Assembly (NCBI GenBank): GCA_037501455.1
Contig: CM074861.1
Coordinates: 35,232,001 to 35,296,000 of the forward strand
Direction of reading: 5' to 3'
Origin: Lantana camara
Lineage: Eukaryota > Streptophyta > Magnoliopsida > Lamiales > Verbenaceae
DNA length: 64,000 nt
The notes under the pieces: generated by a model
Told to the model about the DNA's origin: nothing
The model's input: only the letters and a program-made list of their open reading frames with translations
Databases searched by the model: none
Part shown: positions 1 through 10,913 of the stretch, piece after piece
Position numbering within the stretch: the first letter of the stretch is position 1
Layout of the letters: each line of letters begins with the position of its first letter
Made by a program: the position numbers and the translations under genes

Positions 1-12
1 CTTGTGAAACCA

Positions 13-64
13 CACGTGTGGGTCACGTGAGTGACACGTGTCATTATGACACGTGTCTCACGTG
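13..64. promoter_or_regulatory. Cluster of five G-boxes in LTR U3
   Basis: CACGTG occurs at 13-18, 24-29, 35-40, 50-55 and 59-64. G-boxes are known plant bZIP and bHLH binding sites. They lie about 330 bp upstream of the TATA box, a plausible enhancer position. The cluster is absent from this element's 3' LTR. A related solo LTR has a similar cluster at 51095-51219. Confidence 0.7.
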
Positions 65-391
65 AATATATATATATATATATTAAATAATTTATTTGTT
101 AATTATTTAATAGAGTTTGGTTTAATTTTGAATTAAAAAGAAAGTCTAATTTTGGAGAAAAATAATCTAGTTAATTAATTGTGAATTAATTAATTAGATA
201 AAATAAGTTATTTATTTTAAATAAATAAAGTATAAAATTATCCAAAAATAGTTTGGATATTTTAGCTCTCTTGAAAGTTGATTTGAATTTGAATTCAAAG
301 TCAAAGTCAAAATTACTTGGTGATCAAGTAATAGGAGAGAGGGACCAAATCCTTAGTCCATGAGGACTAGGAATTTCGGCCACTCCCTTCT

Positions 392-415
392 TATAAATAG
401 GGGAGCTCGAGCTCC
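392..415 (+). promoter_or_regulatory. TATA box and palindrome of the 5' LTR promoter
   Basis: TATAAATAG lies at 392-400, followed by the perfect 14-bp palindrome GGAGCTCGAGCTCC at 402-415. The same arrangement recurs in the 3' LTR with TATA at 7510. Transcription would start about 25-30 bp downstream, so the R region begins near 420-430. The start site is inferred. Confidence 0.75.
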
Positions 416-786
416 TCTTAGAGCTAATCGAGAATTCTTTTGGTTCATGTGTTGAACACCATCCTTTCTCCAAGATAAATAAAACCCTAGGTTAAGCCTA
501 AACACTAACTAGAGAAGTAGCATTCTTACTAGTTAGATTGTAGTCAAGTTGGTGGACTATCTCTAGAGAGCTTCAAGTTAGAAGTTTGAAGATTCGAGCT
601 TTACCAAGGAGAGGGGATCAAGCCGCGAGAAGAGCGTTCTTGGGTGGCTTGAAACGGTTCAAGAAAGACAATTAAGAAAGTAAATTTCTAATTCCTTCGA
701 ATTTGGATACACGATTACGAGTCCAAGATCCTTTTGTTGGAAAATTTTAAATTTCCACTGCTTTCTGATTCGTGTTTTCCAACAAG

Positions 787-798
787 TGGTATCAGAGC
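787..798 (+). other. Primer-binding site (initiator tRNA-Met type)
   Basis: TGGTATCAGAGC, two bases after the LTR end, is the standard plant copia primer-binding site complementary to the 3' end of initiator tRNA-Met. Confidence 0.93.
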
Positions 799-1654
799 CA
801 CCTCGTTAATCGTGTTTCTGATTCGTCTCAATTATACTGAATTTGGTAGAAATTCTTAATTTGTAATTGTTTTAGAAAGCCTGAATTACGAAACTGTATT
901 TTTTCCTGAAAGTTTCTGAAAATTGATTTTCGCAAAATTTTTTTATTTTTTTTTTGAAAACTATTTTAGATTTGAAACTGTATAAACTGTTTTTTGGATT
1001 TCTTGGATTGGTTTTGCTTTTGAACGAAAACACGAAACGGAAACCCGGATTACGACGAACACGCGAAACCGCGCGCGCGGGCTTCGCGCGCCGCCGCCCG
1101 TCTCTCCTAGGCGCGCACAAGGGCAACCGCCCAGCACCCTCCCGCAACAGCGCGGGAGGCCTCTCGGAGCGCCCGCCCATCGTCGCCCGCACTTGGCCGG
1201 GAGGAGCCGCACGCGCGCGCCTGCATCGCGCACGGCTCTCTTCGCATACGGGCCCCGTTTTTCGTAATCCGTTTTCATTTATCGTGCAATCCAGTCCCAA
1301 TTTTTTTATTTTAATTTTAAATTTTTATTTTATGAATATTTATTTTAATTTTTGAATAAAACTTAAAATTGGGATTTTTTTAGAAATAGAAACGGTTTAT
1401 ATTTTGGGAAAATACATCTTTAATAAAATTATTAATTTTCAGAAATTAATTGGAATTTTATTTGTTTTGTTAATTTGGGATTTATTGAAAACTTTTATAA
1501 ATAAGACTCGCATCAAGTCGTGTTTTAAGTCATTAGGACTTGAAACGGGAATTTTAATTTATTGGCTAAATTTAAATTCTCGCAAAAGCATGTTAGGTGA
1601 TCTGGGTTTAGACTTATGTATGGTTTTAATTTATGCACATGGATGGTTTAAATT

Positions 1655-1702
1655 GGGGTTGGAGCCCTATAATTGCGTTTTTCAATTGAGGTTGGAGCCT
1701 CA
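1655..1702 (+). promoter_or_regulatory. Two small hairpins with the same TTGGAG loop
   Basis: At 1655-1668 GGGG and CCCT flank TTGGAG. At 1687-1702 TGAGG and CCTCA flank the same TTGGAG. The loop is kept while the stem sequence differs but still pairs. Short stems make this less certain than the hairpins at 2380-2720. Confidence 0.5.
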
Positions 1703-2379
1703 CTTATGTGCGTACTGTTATGTGATTTATTATGTGGCTTTCCATATTACTGTTTTTGAGGCCCGTGTAATTGTCTAAGGCCAATATGAAGATTGAGCCT
1801 TATTACTTTATGTCTTTTTCCTTTTATTGTAATTTGAGAGTAGAGATAGGTGGTGAGGTTTTATTTTCATTTTGGAGACAATGCACCCATGGAGTAAGAT
1901 AGACCACATTCAAGTAACAAGGTGGCCATAAGTGAAGACCCCTCAAAATGTTAGGGAGGGGAATCTCAATTGTAAAAATGTAATAGAGATAGGGCTCGTA
2001 TTTTGTTACCGCTTTCCCTTATATGATTTAAACTGTTTATGTGGCATGTATGTTAGAACTTGTGATTGTGGAGTGGCTCCCACATATCACGCATAAGATA
2101 GGTAGAACCCATGATCATTACATGTTAGTATCATGCTAGGACATGTTATCTGTTTATGTGCTTGTTTGAAATGCATTTAAGTGTACTTGCATTAATCAAG
2201 ACTAATAAAATTGAATAACATATATGTTGGTGAGATCGAACCGGACAACTCTCCGATTGATTCGAAAATTCCCATTAAATATTAAGCTAATTTCGAACAA
2301 ATATGTGTTTAATTCGAGATGCAAATTTTGAATTAAATTCCTAGCATTCCATCAATAGGTTTTAAGTTTAGTAAGTAAA

Positions 2380-2414
2380 GCTAGTTATTATCCGCGAGTC
2401 GTGGGATAGCTAGT
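2380..2414 (+). promoter_or_regulatory. Leader hairpin 1 with conserved apical motif
   Basis: The apical motif TCCGCGAGTCGTGGG (2391-2405) folds as a six-pair stem with an AGT triloop. The outer arms CTAGTTAT (2381-2388) and ATAGCTAG (2406-2413) pair with one G-U wobble. Two unpaired bases (TA) sit on the 5' side, as in the other three hairpins. Confidence 0.75.
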
Positions 2415-2485
2415 GGAGCTTATTAGTTCTTAGTTACCTAATTGATCATTTTAAATGATCAATATTTCGTGATCAATTTTGGCAA

Positions 2486-2514
2486 GGGCGATGTCCGCGA
2501 GTCGTGGGTCGTTC
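2486..2514 (+). promoter_or_regulatory. Leader hairpin 2 with conserved apical motif
   Basis: The same apical motif lies at 2494-2508. Outer arms GGGCGA (2486-2491) and TCGTTC (2509-2514) pair, with two G-U wobbles. The 5' bulge is TG. A further outer pairing GATCAA (2471-2476) with TTGATC (2525-2530) would extend the hairpin. Confidence 0.75.
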
Positions 2515-2570
2515 GAACTAAGTTTTGATCATGATCTTATGATTGATGGGTCTAGCTTAACGCCTAAGTA

Positions 2571-2604
2571 AATATGGATGTCGCACGAGTCGTGGGTCCA
2601 TATT
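2571..2604 (+). promoter_or_regulatory. Leader hairpin 3 with compensated apical stem
   Basis: Outer arms AATATGGA (2571-2578) and TCCATATT (2597-2604) are perfectly complementary. The 5' bulge is TG. The apical part reads TCGCACGAGTCGTGGG: a G-U pair of the other copies is replaced by A-U, so pairing is kept although the sequence changed. Confidence 0.8.
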
Positions 2605-2679
2605 GAAAGATAGGTGATGCTAAAACAATTACTAAGAGTTCTAAAGGTGTTAGAATTTGTAGGTTGTACCTACCTAGGG

Positions 2680-2720
2680 TTTTACTTAGAATGTCCGCGA
2701 GTCGTGGGTTCGAGGTAAAA
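2680..2720 (+). promoter_or_regulatory. Leader hairpin 4 with conserved apical motif
   Basis: The apical motif lies at 2694-2708. Arms 2680-2691 and 2709-2720 form 11 of 12 pairs (one G-U, one A-G mismatch). The 5' bulge is TG. The arm sequence differs completely from hairpins 1-3. Confidence 0.78.
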
Positions 2721-2914
2721 TGCCAAGGATCTTAGTACCCATTGGGAAACGTGTTCCTCTTAGATCTTTGGGAATTATAGATCTTTGAAAAATAGTGGGA
2801 GCTACATTAGATTAAAGACCTTATCTTTTGTATATCGTTATAATTTAGCATGCTCACTAGTTCTCTATTTTACCATTTAGATCGTAGATTCTGTGATTCT
2901 CTACGTGTTTTGAA

Positions 2915-3750
2915 ATGGCAACCAAAAACCCTCTTGTATCGATCCTCGAGTCAAACAAGTTGACTGGTCCCAACTATTCTGATTGGCTGAGGAATCTAAA
3001 AATCATTTTAGATTCTGAGAAGAGAACTTATGTTCTCTTCGAAGGGGTGCCTAGTCCCGAAGGGAAGGCTCCCACTCGGGCCGAGCGGGAAGCGATCCAG
3101 AAGTGGAAGGATGATAATCTCCAAGCCCGTTGCCTTATGTTGGCTAACATGTCTCCGGACTTGCAAAGGCAACATGAGGCTATGGAATTTGCTTGGGAGA
3201 TTTACGACCACTTAGAGTAACTTTACCGCCCTCATGAACGTGTTACAAGGTATAACACCTCAAAGGAATTGTTCCACTTGAGAATGAGGGAGGGTTCTAG
3301 TGTCCATGAGTATGGACTCAAGTTTCTCGCCCTGACTGAGAAACTTGCTTCCATGGACATGCACTGAAAGATGAGCTTTCAGTGGACTTGTTGCTAGCCT
3401 CGCTCCCACCATCATTCAACCCATTTGTCCTTAACTTCAATATGAATCATGCTGGTGCTACTGTAGCTGAGCTGATCAGTCAGCTTGTGACTGCTGAAAG
3501 CACAATCAAGAAGGACAATAAGGTTTTGATGGTGAATGCTCCATCTTCCTCTTCTGGGCCTTCTAAAGGTAAGGGCAAGAAAGCCCAAAAGAAGAAGAAG
3601 AAACCCCTTAGGCCCACTGGTGGCATTTCGAAGGGGAAGGCCCAAAAGAAGAAGCGTGATCAGAAAGAGGATGTTTGCTTCCATTGTGGCAAAGAGGGAC
3701 ATTGGAGGAGAAACTGCCCAGAGTACAAAGCTACTCTAAAGAAAGGTGTG
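2915..3750 (+). pseudogene. gag: Copia gag (capsid/nucleocapsid), broken
   Basis: Gag forms the cytoplasmic virus-like particle that packages element RNA. The start at 2915 opens a typical copia gag N-terminus (MATKNPLVSILESNKLTGPN). An in-frame TAA at 3218-3220 (CAA-to-TAA likely) ends the first 101 codons; the same frame resumes, then a frameshift near 3366 moves the reading to the frame that starts at 3382. A lysine-rich stretch (about 3565-3670) precedes a CCHC zinc knuckle, CFHCGKEGHWRRNC, encoded at 3676-3717, which binds RNA. Gag and pol are one polyprotein in this superfamily, so the gag/pol boundary is approximate. Confidence 0.92.
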
Positions 3751-6700
3751 TTTCTCGTTGAAATAAATCTTTCTATTAATTCTAGTTCTTGGGTACTTGA
3801 TACCGGTTGTGAAACTCATATCTGTAATGATGTACAAATGCTAAGTGAAGTCCAACAACTAAAAGAAGGAGAATGTGTCTTGAAGATCGGAGATGGCTCA
3901 AACGTTGAAGCTCGAGCTTTAGGCACAATTAGATTAGATTTAGGTAGTTTTGAGTTAGTCTTAAATAAAGTCCTTTATGTACCGAGCATTATTTGTAATA
4001 TAATTTCAGTTCCAATTTTAGATTGTGAAGGTTATGAAACTTATATTAAGAATGGTAAATACTTTATCAAACGGAACAACTCTTCCATTCACATCGGTAC
4101 TCTAAGTAATGGACTTTATCTAACACAGAATATCAATATTATGAATATACAACGAGAAACTAAACGTAAGAGAGATGACAAAGTTTCAGCACCCTTATGG
4201 CACGCTAGATTAGGACACATTTCCAAGAACAGAATTAGCAAGATAAACACTTTAGGATCATTCTCTAAAAATGATCTCAAAGAGCTAACTTCTTGCGAAT
4301 CCTGTCTCAAAGGAAAAATGTCCAAAGTTCCTTTTAAAGGAACTGTGGAACGTGCCACTAAGGTCTTGGATTTGATCCATACTGATGTTTTTGGACCGCT
4401 TAGTGTAACCACTAGAAACAATCATCAGTATTTCATAACCTTTACCGACGACTTTAGTTGATATGGTTATATATACTTAATGAAGTATAAATCTGAAGCT
4501 TTTGAGAAATTCTTAGAATATCAAAAGGAGGTTGAGAACCAAACTGGTCACAAGATCAAAGCACTTCGATCTGATCGAGGAGGCGAGTATCTTAGTGATG
4601 AATTCCATAATCATCTCAAAGATAATGAGATTATCTCTCAGTGGACTCCTCCGGGAACTCCTCAGCTTAATGGAGTTTCTGAGAGAAGGAATCGAACTCT
4701 ACTTATATGGTTCGTTCCATGATGAGTTTCACTGACTTACCACCTTCTTTCTGGGGTTATGCCCTAGAAAGTGCAGCAAAAATTTTGAATCTAGTTCCCT
4801 CTAAGTCAATCCCTAAAACGCCCTATGAAATGTGGCATGGTAAAATCCCTAGTTATTCTTACTTAAGAATTTGGGGTTGTCCTGCTTATGTGAAGAGGAC
4901 AGTGGGAGATAAGTTAGAATCTCGTTCTAACTTATGCTACTTTGTAGGTTATCCTAAGGAATCCATAGGATACTACTTCTATGATCAATCTGAGCAAAAG
5001 GTGTTTGTTTCCAGAAATGCCACTTTTCTGGAGGAACCGTTCCTTAAGGAAAAGAAAGGCAAGATCATAGAATTAGAAGAAGTACAAAGTGATCCAACAC
5101 CACCCACTGAAGAAACGCCCCCTTCTGATCAACAACAACCAATCACGAATTTCGATACACACATAAATCCTCCTCTAAGGCGTTCTGAACGCACTCCTAG
5201 ACAGCTGGAGAGATGGTATGGATTCTTCCATGAAATCTCTCAAAAGGATAATGATCCTTTAACATATGAGGAGGCACTTTCAGATTCTGACTCTGAACAG
5301 TGGATAGAAGCCATGAAATCCGAAATGGACTCCATGAACTCCAACCAAGTTTGGACCTGGGTAGATTTGCCTGATGGGGTCAAACCCATAGGTTGCAAAT
5401 GGATCTTTAAGAGAAAGCTTGGAGTTGATGGAAGCATTGCAGCCTACAAAGCAAGACTGGTTGCAAAAGGATTCACTCAAAGACCCGGCGTGGACTTTGA
5501 TGAAACCTTTTCGCCAGTTGCAATGCAAAAGTCTATTCGGATCATGCTTGCCATTGCTGCGTATTATGACTACGAGATATGGCAAATGGATGTGAAAACT
5601 GCCTTTCTCAATTGTGACATTGATAAAGACATTTATATGGAGCAACCCATAGGTTTCACATTCAGTGGGAGTGAGCAAAAGGTTTGCAAACTCCAAAGAT
5701 CAATCTATAGATTGAAACAGGCTTCTAGGAATTGGAATATTCGATTTGATGAATCAGTCAAAGCGTTTGGCTTCATTCAAATTTCGAATGAATCATGTGT
5801 GTATAGAAAGGAATTGAAGACCTCAGTGCAATTCTTAGTACTTTATGTAGATGACATCCTTCTTATTGGGAATTCGAAGGATGACATGAAAGTAACTAAG
5901 TTATGGTTATCGAACTAATTCGAGATGAAAGATCTGGGTGATGCGTCCTATATCCTTGGAATTAAAATCTATAGAGATAGATCTAGAAGGTTAATAGGAC
6001 TTTCACAGTCGATGTACATTGACAAAGTATTGAAGAGATTCAATATGGAGTCAGCAAAGGTTAAGAACCTTCCTATGAGTGTAGGAACATGTCTTTCTAA
6101 GAAGATGTGTCCTAAGACTAACCTTGAAAAGGAAAGAATGGCCCATACACCTTATGCATCAACAATAGGTAGGATAATGTATGCAATGTTATGTACTCGA
6201 CCGGATGTGGCTTATGCACTTAGTGTAACAAGTCGTTTCCAATCTGACCATGGAGATGGTCACTGGGCTGCCGTGAAGAATATTCTTAAGTACTTGAAAA
6301 GTATTAAAGATTTATTCTTAGTTTACGGAGGTCAGAAAGATCTTACTGTCGAAGGATACTGCGATGCAAGCTTTGCATCAGACTTAGATGATTTTAAGTC
6401 AATGTCAGGATACATTTTCTACCTAAACGGCGGAGCAGTGAGTTGGAAGAGTTCCAAGCAAACTACCACTGCAGATTCGACCACTGAGGCCGAATACTTA
6501 GCTGCAAATGATGCAGCTAAGGAAGGTGTTTGGATTAGAAACTTCATTCAAGAGTTGAATGTTGTTCCTAACATGAAAGACCCCATTTCTGTGTTTTGTG
6601 ACAACGCTGGGGCGGTTGCTCAAGCAAGAGAACCAAGATCTCACCAACGGACCAAGCACATTATGAGGAAGTATCACCTAATCCGTGATATTATCAAAAG

Positions 6701-6833
6701 AGGAGATGTGCAAATTGAGGGGGTCACATCAGCAGAGAACGTGGCAGATCCACTTACTAAACCCCTTAGTCGACAAGCTTTCCAAGGTCATCTTCAGAAG
6801 ATGGGACTTATAATAGCTTTAGAATGGCTTTGA
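3751..6833 (+). pseudogene. pol: Copia pol: protease, integrase, RT, RNase H, broken
   Basis: Pol supplies the enzymes for copying and integrating the element. Protease has its catalytic DTG at 3799-3807. Integrase has the HHCC zinc site (about 4199-4330, HARLGH to CESCLKG) and the D, D, E core (near 4380, 4574 and 4684). Reverse transcriptase begins near 5299 and has YVDD at 5844-5855. RNase H has CDASF (6360 on), DSTTEAEY (about 6475) and a C-terminal RTKHI near 6650. Damage seen: TGA at 4459-4461, a one-base loss near 4703 inside integrase, and TAA at 5916-5918. The order PR-IN-RT-RH places it in Ty1/copia. It cannot make a full enzyme set without readthrough and frameshifting. Confidence 0.95.
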
Positions 6834-6838
6834 CGGGC

Positions 6839-6849
6839 AAGTGGGAGAT
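6839..6849 (+). other. Polypurine tract
   Basis: AAGTGGGAGAT lies directly before the 3' LTR and is the expected plus-strand priming site. Confidence 0.8.
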
Positions 6850-7903
6850 TGTTAGGAATAGTACCCTAGAAAGCCGATTGAATATCCGCTTTGTGCTTTT
6901 CCTTATTGTAATCACAGACAATCTTTGAATAAATAACGTATTGAGGCAACACTTCTTTATATGCTCTTGTTTGGTATGCGTTTACTTTAGCTGTGCATGT
7001 ATGAGAACTCCCCTAATCCTGATGACTTTAGGACTCTACCATTTAGGTGAAATGGTTCATGAAACGAGCCCTATATCACATAAGTCATGATTAGTAAAAT
7101 GCTCCAAGCCGATGAGTCCTACAGACAGTGGGAGTGTCAACCTGACTCCTCTAAGGCTTGCTTGTGGGATCACGCCCTTAAGAAGGACCACCTTGTTTCA
7201 TGGAGGTGCAAAGTGTATAGTTGATACGTGCGTGATACATGAGGGTGCTTACTTTAATAAGTAAGTTCACTGAGGTGCCTCGTGTGAGAAGATTCCTAAA
7301 TGGGAAAGGAAGTTTCTATTTTAGGAAATGGAAACTTCCAGATTAGGAAATATCTCGCGAGTCATTGATGTGATTAATTGATCCTTAGATTGTGATTATG
7401 TGTTACTTGAATTCAAAGTCAAAGTCAAAATTACTTGGTGATCAAGTAATAGGAGAGAGGGACCAAATCCTTAGTCCATGAGGACTAGGAATTTCGGCCA
7501 CTCCCTTCTTATAAATAGGGGAGCTCGAGCTCCTCTTAGAGCTAATCGAGAATTCTTTTGGTTCATGCGTTGAACACCATCCTTTCTCCAAGATAAATAA
7601 AATCCTAGGTTAAGCCTAAACACTAACTAGAGAATTAGCATCCTTACTAGTTAGATTGTAGTCAAGTTAGTGGACTATCTCTAGAGAGCTTCAAGTTAGA
7701 AGTTTGAAGATTCGAGCTTTACCAAGGAGAGGGGATCAAGCCGCGAGAAGAGCGTTCTTGGGTGGCTTGAAACGGTTCAAGAAAGACAATTAAGAAAGTA
7801 AGTTTCTAATTCCTTCGAATTTGGATACACGATTACGAGTCCAAGATCCTTTTGTTGGAAAAATTTTAAATTTCCACTGCTTTCTGATTCGTGTTTTCCA
7901 ACA
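6850..7903 (+). repeat. 3' LTR of the copia element, internally deleted
   Basis: It runs from TGTTAGGAATAG to TTTTCCAACA, 1054 bp, with TATA at 7510-7518. Related solo LTRs in the window reconstruct to about 1.86 and 1.96 kb, so about 0.8-0.9 kb is missing. The junction lies near 7406-7412, where the upstream half meets the sequence found at about 288 of the 5' LTR. The G-box cluster has been lost. Confidence 0.93.
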
Positions 7904-8523
7904 TGGGGTGGCTGCGACGGAGATGGTGGCGGTGGCCATGACGGTGGAGTGACTAAGTGAAGAAGATGATAGGTTTTCTCCTCATCTTCAATGGTGCCGC
8001 CGTCGTCTGCGGCAGCATAATGGTGGTATGTTGGCGGTGATTCAATGGTGGTGGTGGTTGATATAGCTAATATATAAATGTATAGATGTATATATCGATT
8101 CATATGTATATACATAGGGTGATATTTGTATAGGGTTTTATTTTTTTGGGTTTAATGAGCTAACATTATTCTACAAGGGGCAAATTGCAATATTTTTAAC
8201 GGTCACGTGCATTGCACATGCTATTCCCGTTCATAATTAACGGAAAATTAATGGTGGGACTATTTTTGCAAAAAAAAAATGACTTTATGGGATGTAAATT
8301 GCGAAATCACTAATGATTGAGACTAAAATTAAAAAGTGAATAGTTTATGGGACGAAAACAACAATTTCCTCAAAAAAAATATATGGATGGACATTTATTA
8401 TTATGTTGTGAAAATAAAAATATAATGATTAAAGTATCTAGTGTTAAAAATTTTAACATAGGAAAAATGCATGATTAATAAGAAAAAATTAAATAGGTTT
8501 TAAGGATTATTTAAAGGTTAACT
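7904..8523. other. Non-coding sequence, no gene seen
   Basis: The first ~160 bases are rich in GGT/GGC trinucleotides; the rest is AT-rich. The minus-strand open frame 7777-8115 overlaps the LTR and has low-complexity composition, so it is not called. Confidence 0.6.
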
Positions 8524-8531
8524 ATGATTAT

Positions 8532-8875
8532 CAATGTTTTCAAAATCGGACTGGAGAGAGAATCAGTGGCCTTGCTGGTTACCGTTCAGATCGGTTCGAC
8601 CGGTTCAACCATCGGTAGAACCGGTATGACATCATAAATAAAATATTAATTTATATAAGATCATAATACTATAAATATATTTAATATTGAAATATTTGGA
8701 AATTTCGAGTTTTTTCATAAAATATCTAACAAAATTCTATAAAATAAATATACAATTATAACTTTGTTTACGGGATCCAAAAATATTATTAGAATTTTTA
8801 AGAAAGAAAAGAATATATTGTATATTAAAAAGCGAAAAAAATAATTGAATACCACTCCAAGAATGCCCAAAAGGC

Positions 8876-8915
<40 letters not shown>

Positions 8916-9490
8916 ATGACAAGAAAAGAGGAAAAACAAAATCAAGAAAAATAACACAAGTCCCAGCTCCCGAGAATACATCCACCAGCCTTTTATACTC
9001 CCCAAAAGTCCAAAGCGTTGTATTTTTTTTCACAACTTTTTATTATTCTCTCTTCATCGTTGTCAGTTTTTAATCCCTTTCTCCAACCACATCTCTGCAA
9101 CTATTCTTACCTCCCCTCCTTCTTCGACCACTTCACTGCGACTATTTTCACCAGATCTCAACTCAGTATCGTCTGATTTTTCTGTTGCCCGTTTCCCTTT
9201 TTAGATTGGAAGGAAGAGTCGTTCAATCATGGAGATTTCAGATGTACGAAGAGAAAGCAAGATTGGGAAAAAAAGATCGGAAAAAAAAAAAAAAAAAAAA
9301 GAAGCCACTTATTCATAAAACCGGCGGTCCAGTCCAGTTTCCAGGACGAAAACCACCGGTTAACCGGCCGGTTTTTTCGATCTTAGACTGGTCCGAACCC
9401 TACTGGTTTTATAGGGTGTATCGGACCGGATAAGGCACCGATCACCGGTTAAATCGATCGAACCGGTCCGATCTGATTTTCAAAACACTG
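8532..9490. mobile_element. Non-autonomous hAT-type DNA element, 959 bp
   Basis: Terminal inverted repeats are CAATGTTTTCAAAATC on the left and CAGTGTTTTGAAAATC (reverse complement of the right end). An exact 8-bp target-site duplication ATGATTAT flanks it at 8524-8531 and 9491-9498; eight bases is the hAT length. Subterminal regions are rich in short ACCGGT/CCGGTT motifs in both orientations. There is no transposase. It contains a 38-base A run (8877-8914) and a second A run near 9281-9300. Confidence 0.9.
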
Positions 9491-10885
9491 ATGATTATAA
9501 AAGAAAGTGAATTATATTTATTATTTTGGATAGGTCAAAATCGAAAATCGTGCTATATTTATTATGGGATGCAAGGAGTACTTTACGACTCGTTAAAAAT
9601 TATCTCTAATCTAAATCACTTATTATATAGTTGTGGAGTGAAATAAAAGATAAATAAATAATTAAAATAGGAAATTTAATGTATTTTCTTTAGGTAAAGC
9701 AAAAATTTCGCACACTATCGAGAATGTTTGAATTTTTCTTCTTTGAAAATCACAAAGTTCTATATTTCATAAATATTATTTAAATAAAGTAAAAAAAAAT
9801 AAAATTAAAAGCTAAAGAATCACATAAATTTAGGGAGGATTTGAAAATAGTACATAGTTATTGTCCATCAAAAAAATTAATCGATTAGCACTAATATATA
9901 TTATTGTTATGAGGATTCTTTAGGAGATCTAAGTTTTTAAGTTTTATGTTGGATCTATTTATTTTGTAATATGAATATGTATAATTAGATATAATATATT
10001 AGACTTTCTTATCGGTGGAATATGTTAATATTCAGATTAGTTGAAGCAGTATTTGAATTTTAAATTTTTTGTTTGAATGTCACATGAAAAGGCATAATAA
10101 CAACATGGCCCATCATCTTTCTTGATTAAATACAAAACTTTGGCCTGATTATTTAGGTACATATTAGATCTAATCATAGTGTCCATGTCTTTCCCAAGCA
10201 TGGAACACCATTGCCGCAGCACACAAAACACAAAAAAACATATTATTTGTCCACATAATTACTATTCACATTCAAATCCCTAAAATTAAAGAAAAAACAA
10301 TACTTTAATATCTTATTTTATTTTACTTTTTTTTGGGTCCTAATATCTTATTTTATAGTATCAATATATATAAGCTTGCGCATCAACCTAAAAAAGGGAC
10401 ATAATTTTTGTCCAAAATAAGGAAATAACAAAATAAAAAATACTAGAAAAAGAAATGAAGTAAAAGAGCTAAACTTGGTAAGGGCATGTGAACGTTGTCT
10501 CTATAATTGCAACACATACATATGTATTTGCATCACCTTCATACACTGCACCGGCCTCGGCCCCCTGTACAACCACCACTGCCTGTGGTCCAACCCATCG
10601 AAAGTTTGGGGGTGTCGGCCCCCACATCCCCCAACTCAGTCCGAAATCTCTACGACTATCAATCCATCACAAAAATGTAAAATAATTATTAGTAGTAAAG
10701 TATTTACTAATAGAAATAAAATTTTCGACTTGAAAATGTGCTTTTTTTGTTTAAATGCTCGTGATTTCAAGGGGATCGTAAACTATTATAAGTTTATAAT
10801 CTTTAATAAGATGGTGTGGTTGGATAAAAGAAACTTAATTAACCAAATCTTAGTTGAATGTTGGAGACGTAGGGTTCTTGATTTT

Positions 10886-10913
10886 GGATGTGGATGTGGA
10901 TGTGGATGTGGAT
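10886..10913. repeat. (GGATGT)n minisatellite
   Basis: About 4.7 copies of the hexamer GGATGT in perfect tandem. Confidence 0.9.

Larger units (their letters stand above)
1..784 (+). repeat. 5' LTR (partial) of the copia element
   Basis: It ends in TTTTCCAACA immediately before a tRNA-Met-type primer-binding site. The segment from about 290 to 784 matches 7412-7903. Bases 1-289 are AT-rich with a G-box cluster and have no counterpart in the 3' LTR. Related solo LTRs in this window are about 1.9 kb, so roughly the first 1.1 kb of this LTR probably lies upstream of the window. Confidence 0.93.
799..2914 (+). other. Long 5' leader of the copia RNA
   Basis: About 2.1 kb separate the primer-binding site from gag. 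I see no convincing gene here; the open frames at 954-1355 and 1404-1778 have no recognisable domain and run through low-complexity sequence. The leader holds a GC- and CpG-rich island (about 1055-1262) in otherwise AT-rich DNA, two short hairpins with a shared loop (1655-1702), and four long hairpins with an invariant apical part (2380-2720). The length and structure fit a packaging or translation-control leader. Confidence 0.75.
1..7903 (+). mobile_element. Ty1/copia LTR retrotransposon, left end outside window
   Basis: The order is LTR, primer-binding site, long leader, gag, protease, integrase, reverse transcriptase, RNase H, purine tract, LTR. Integrase precedes reverse transcriptase, which is diagnostic of Ty1/copia. 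The 3'-terminal ~495 bp of the two LTRs (from about 290 and 7412) differ at only about seven positions by eye, so insertion is fairly recent. The coding region has three in-frame stops and two frameshifts, so this copy is non-autonomous now. The left LTR boundary and left target-site duplication are not in the window. Confidence 0.96.

Noticed and set aside
872..1778. Open frames on both strands in the copia leader (about 100-140 codons)
   Set aside because: They run through the GC island or low-complexity T-rich sequence, lack known domains and overlap on both strands; better explained as leader RNA.
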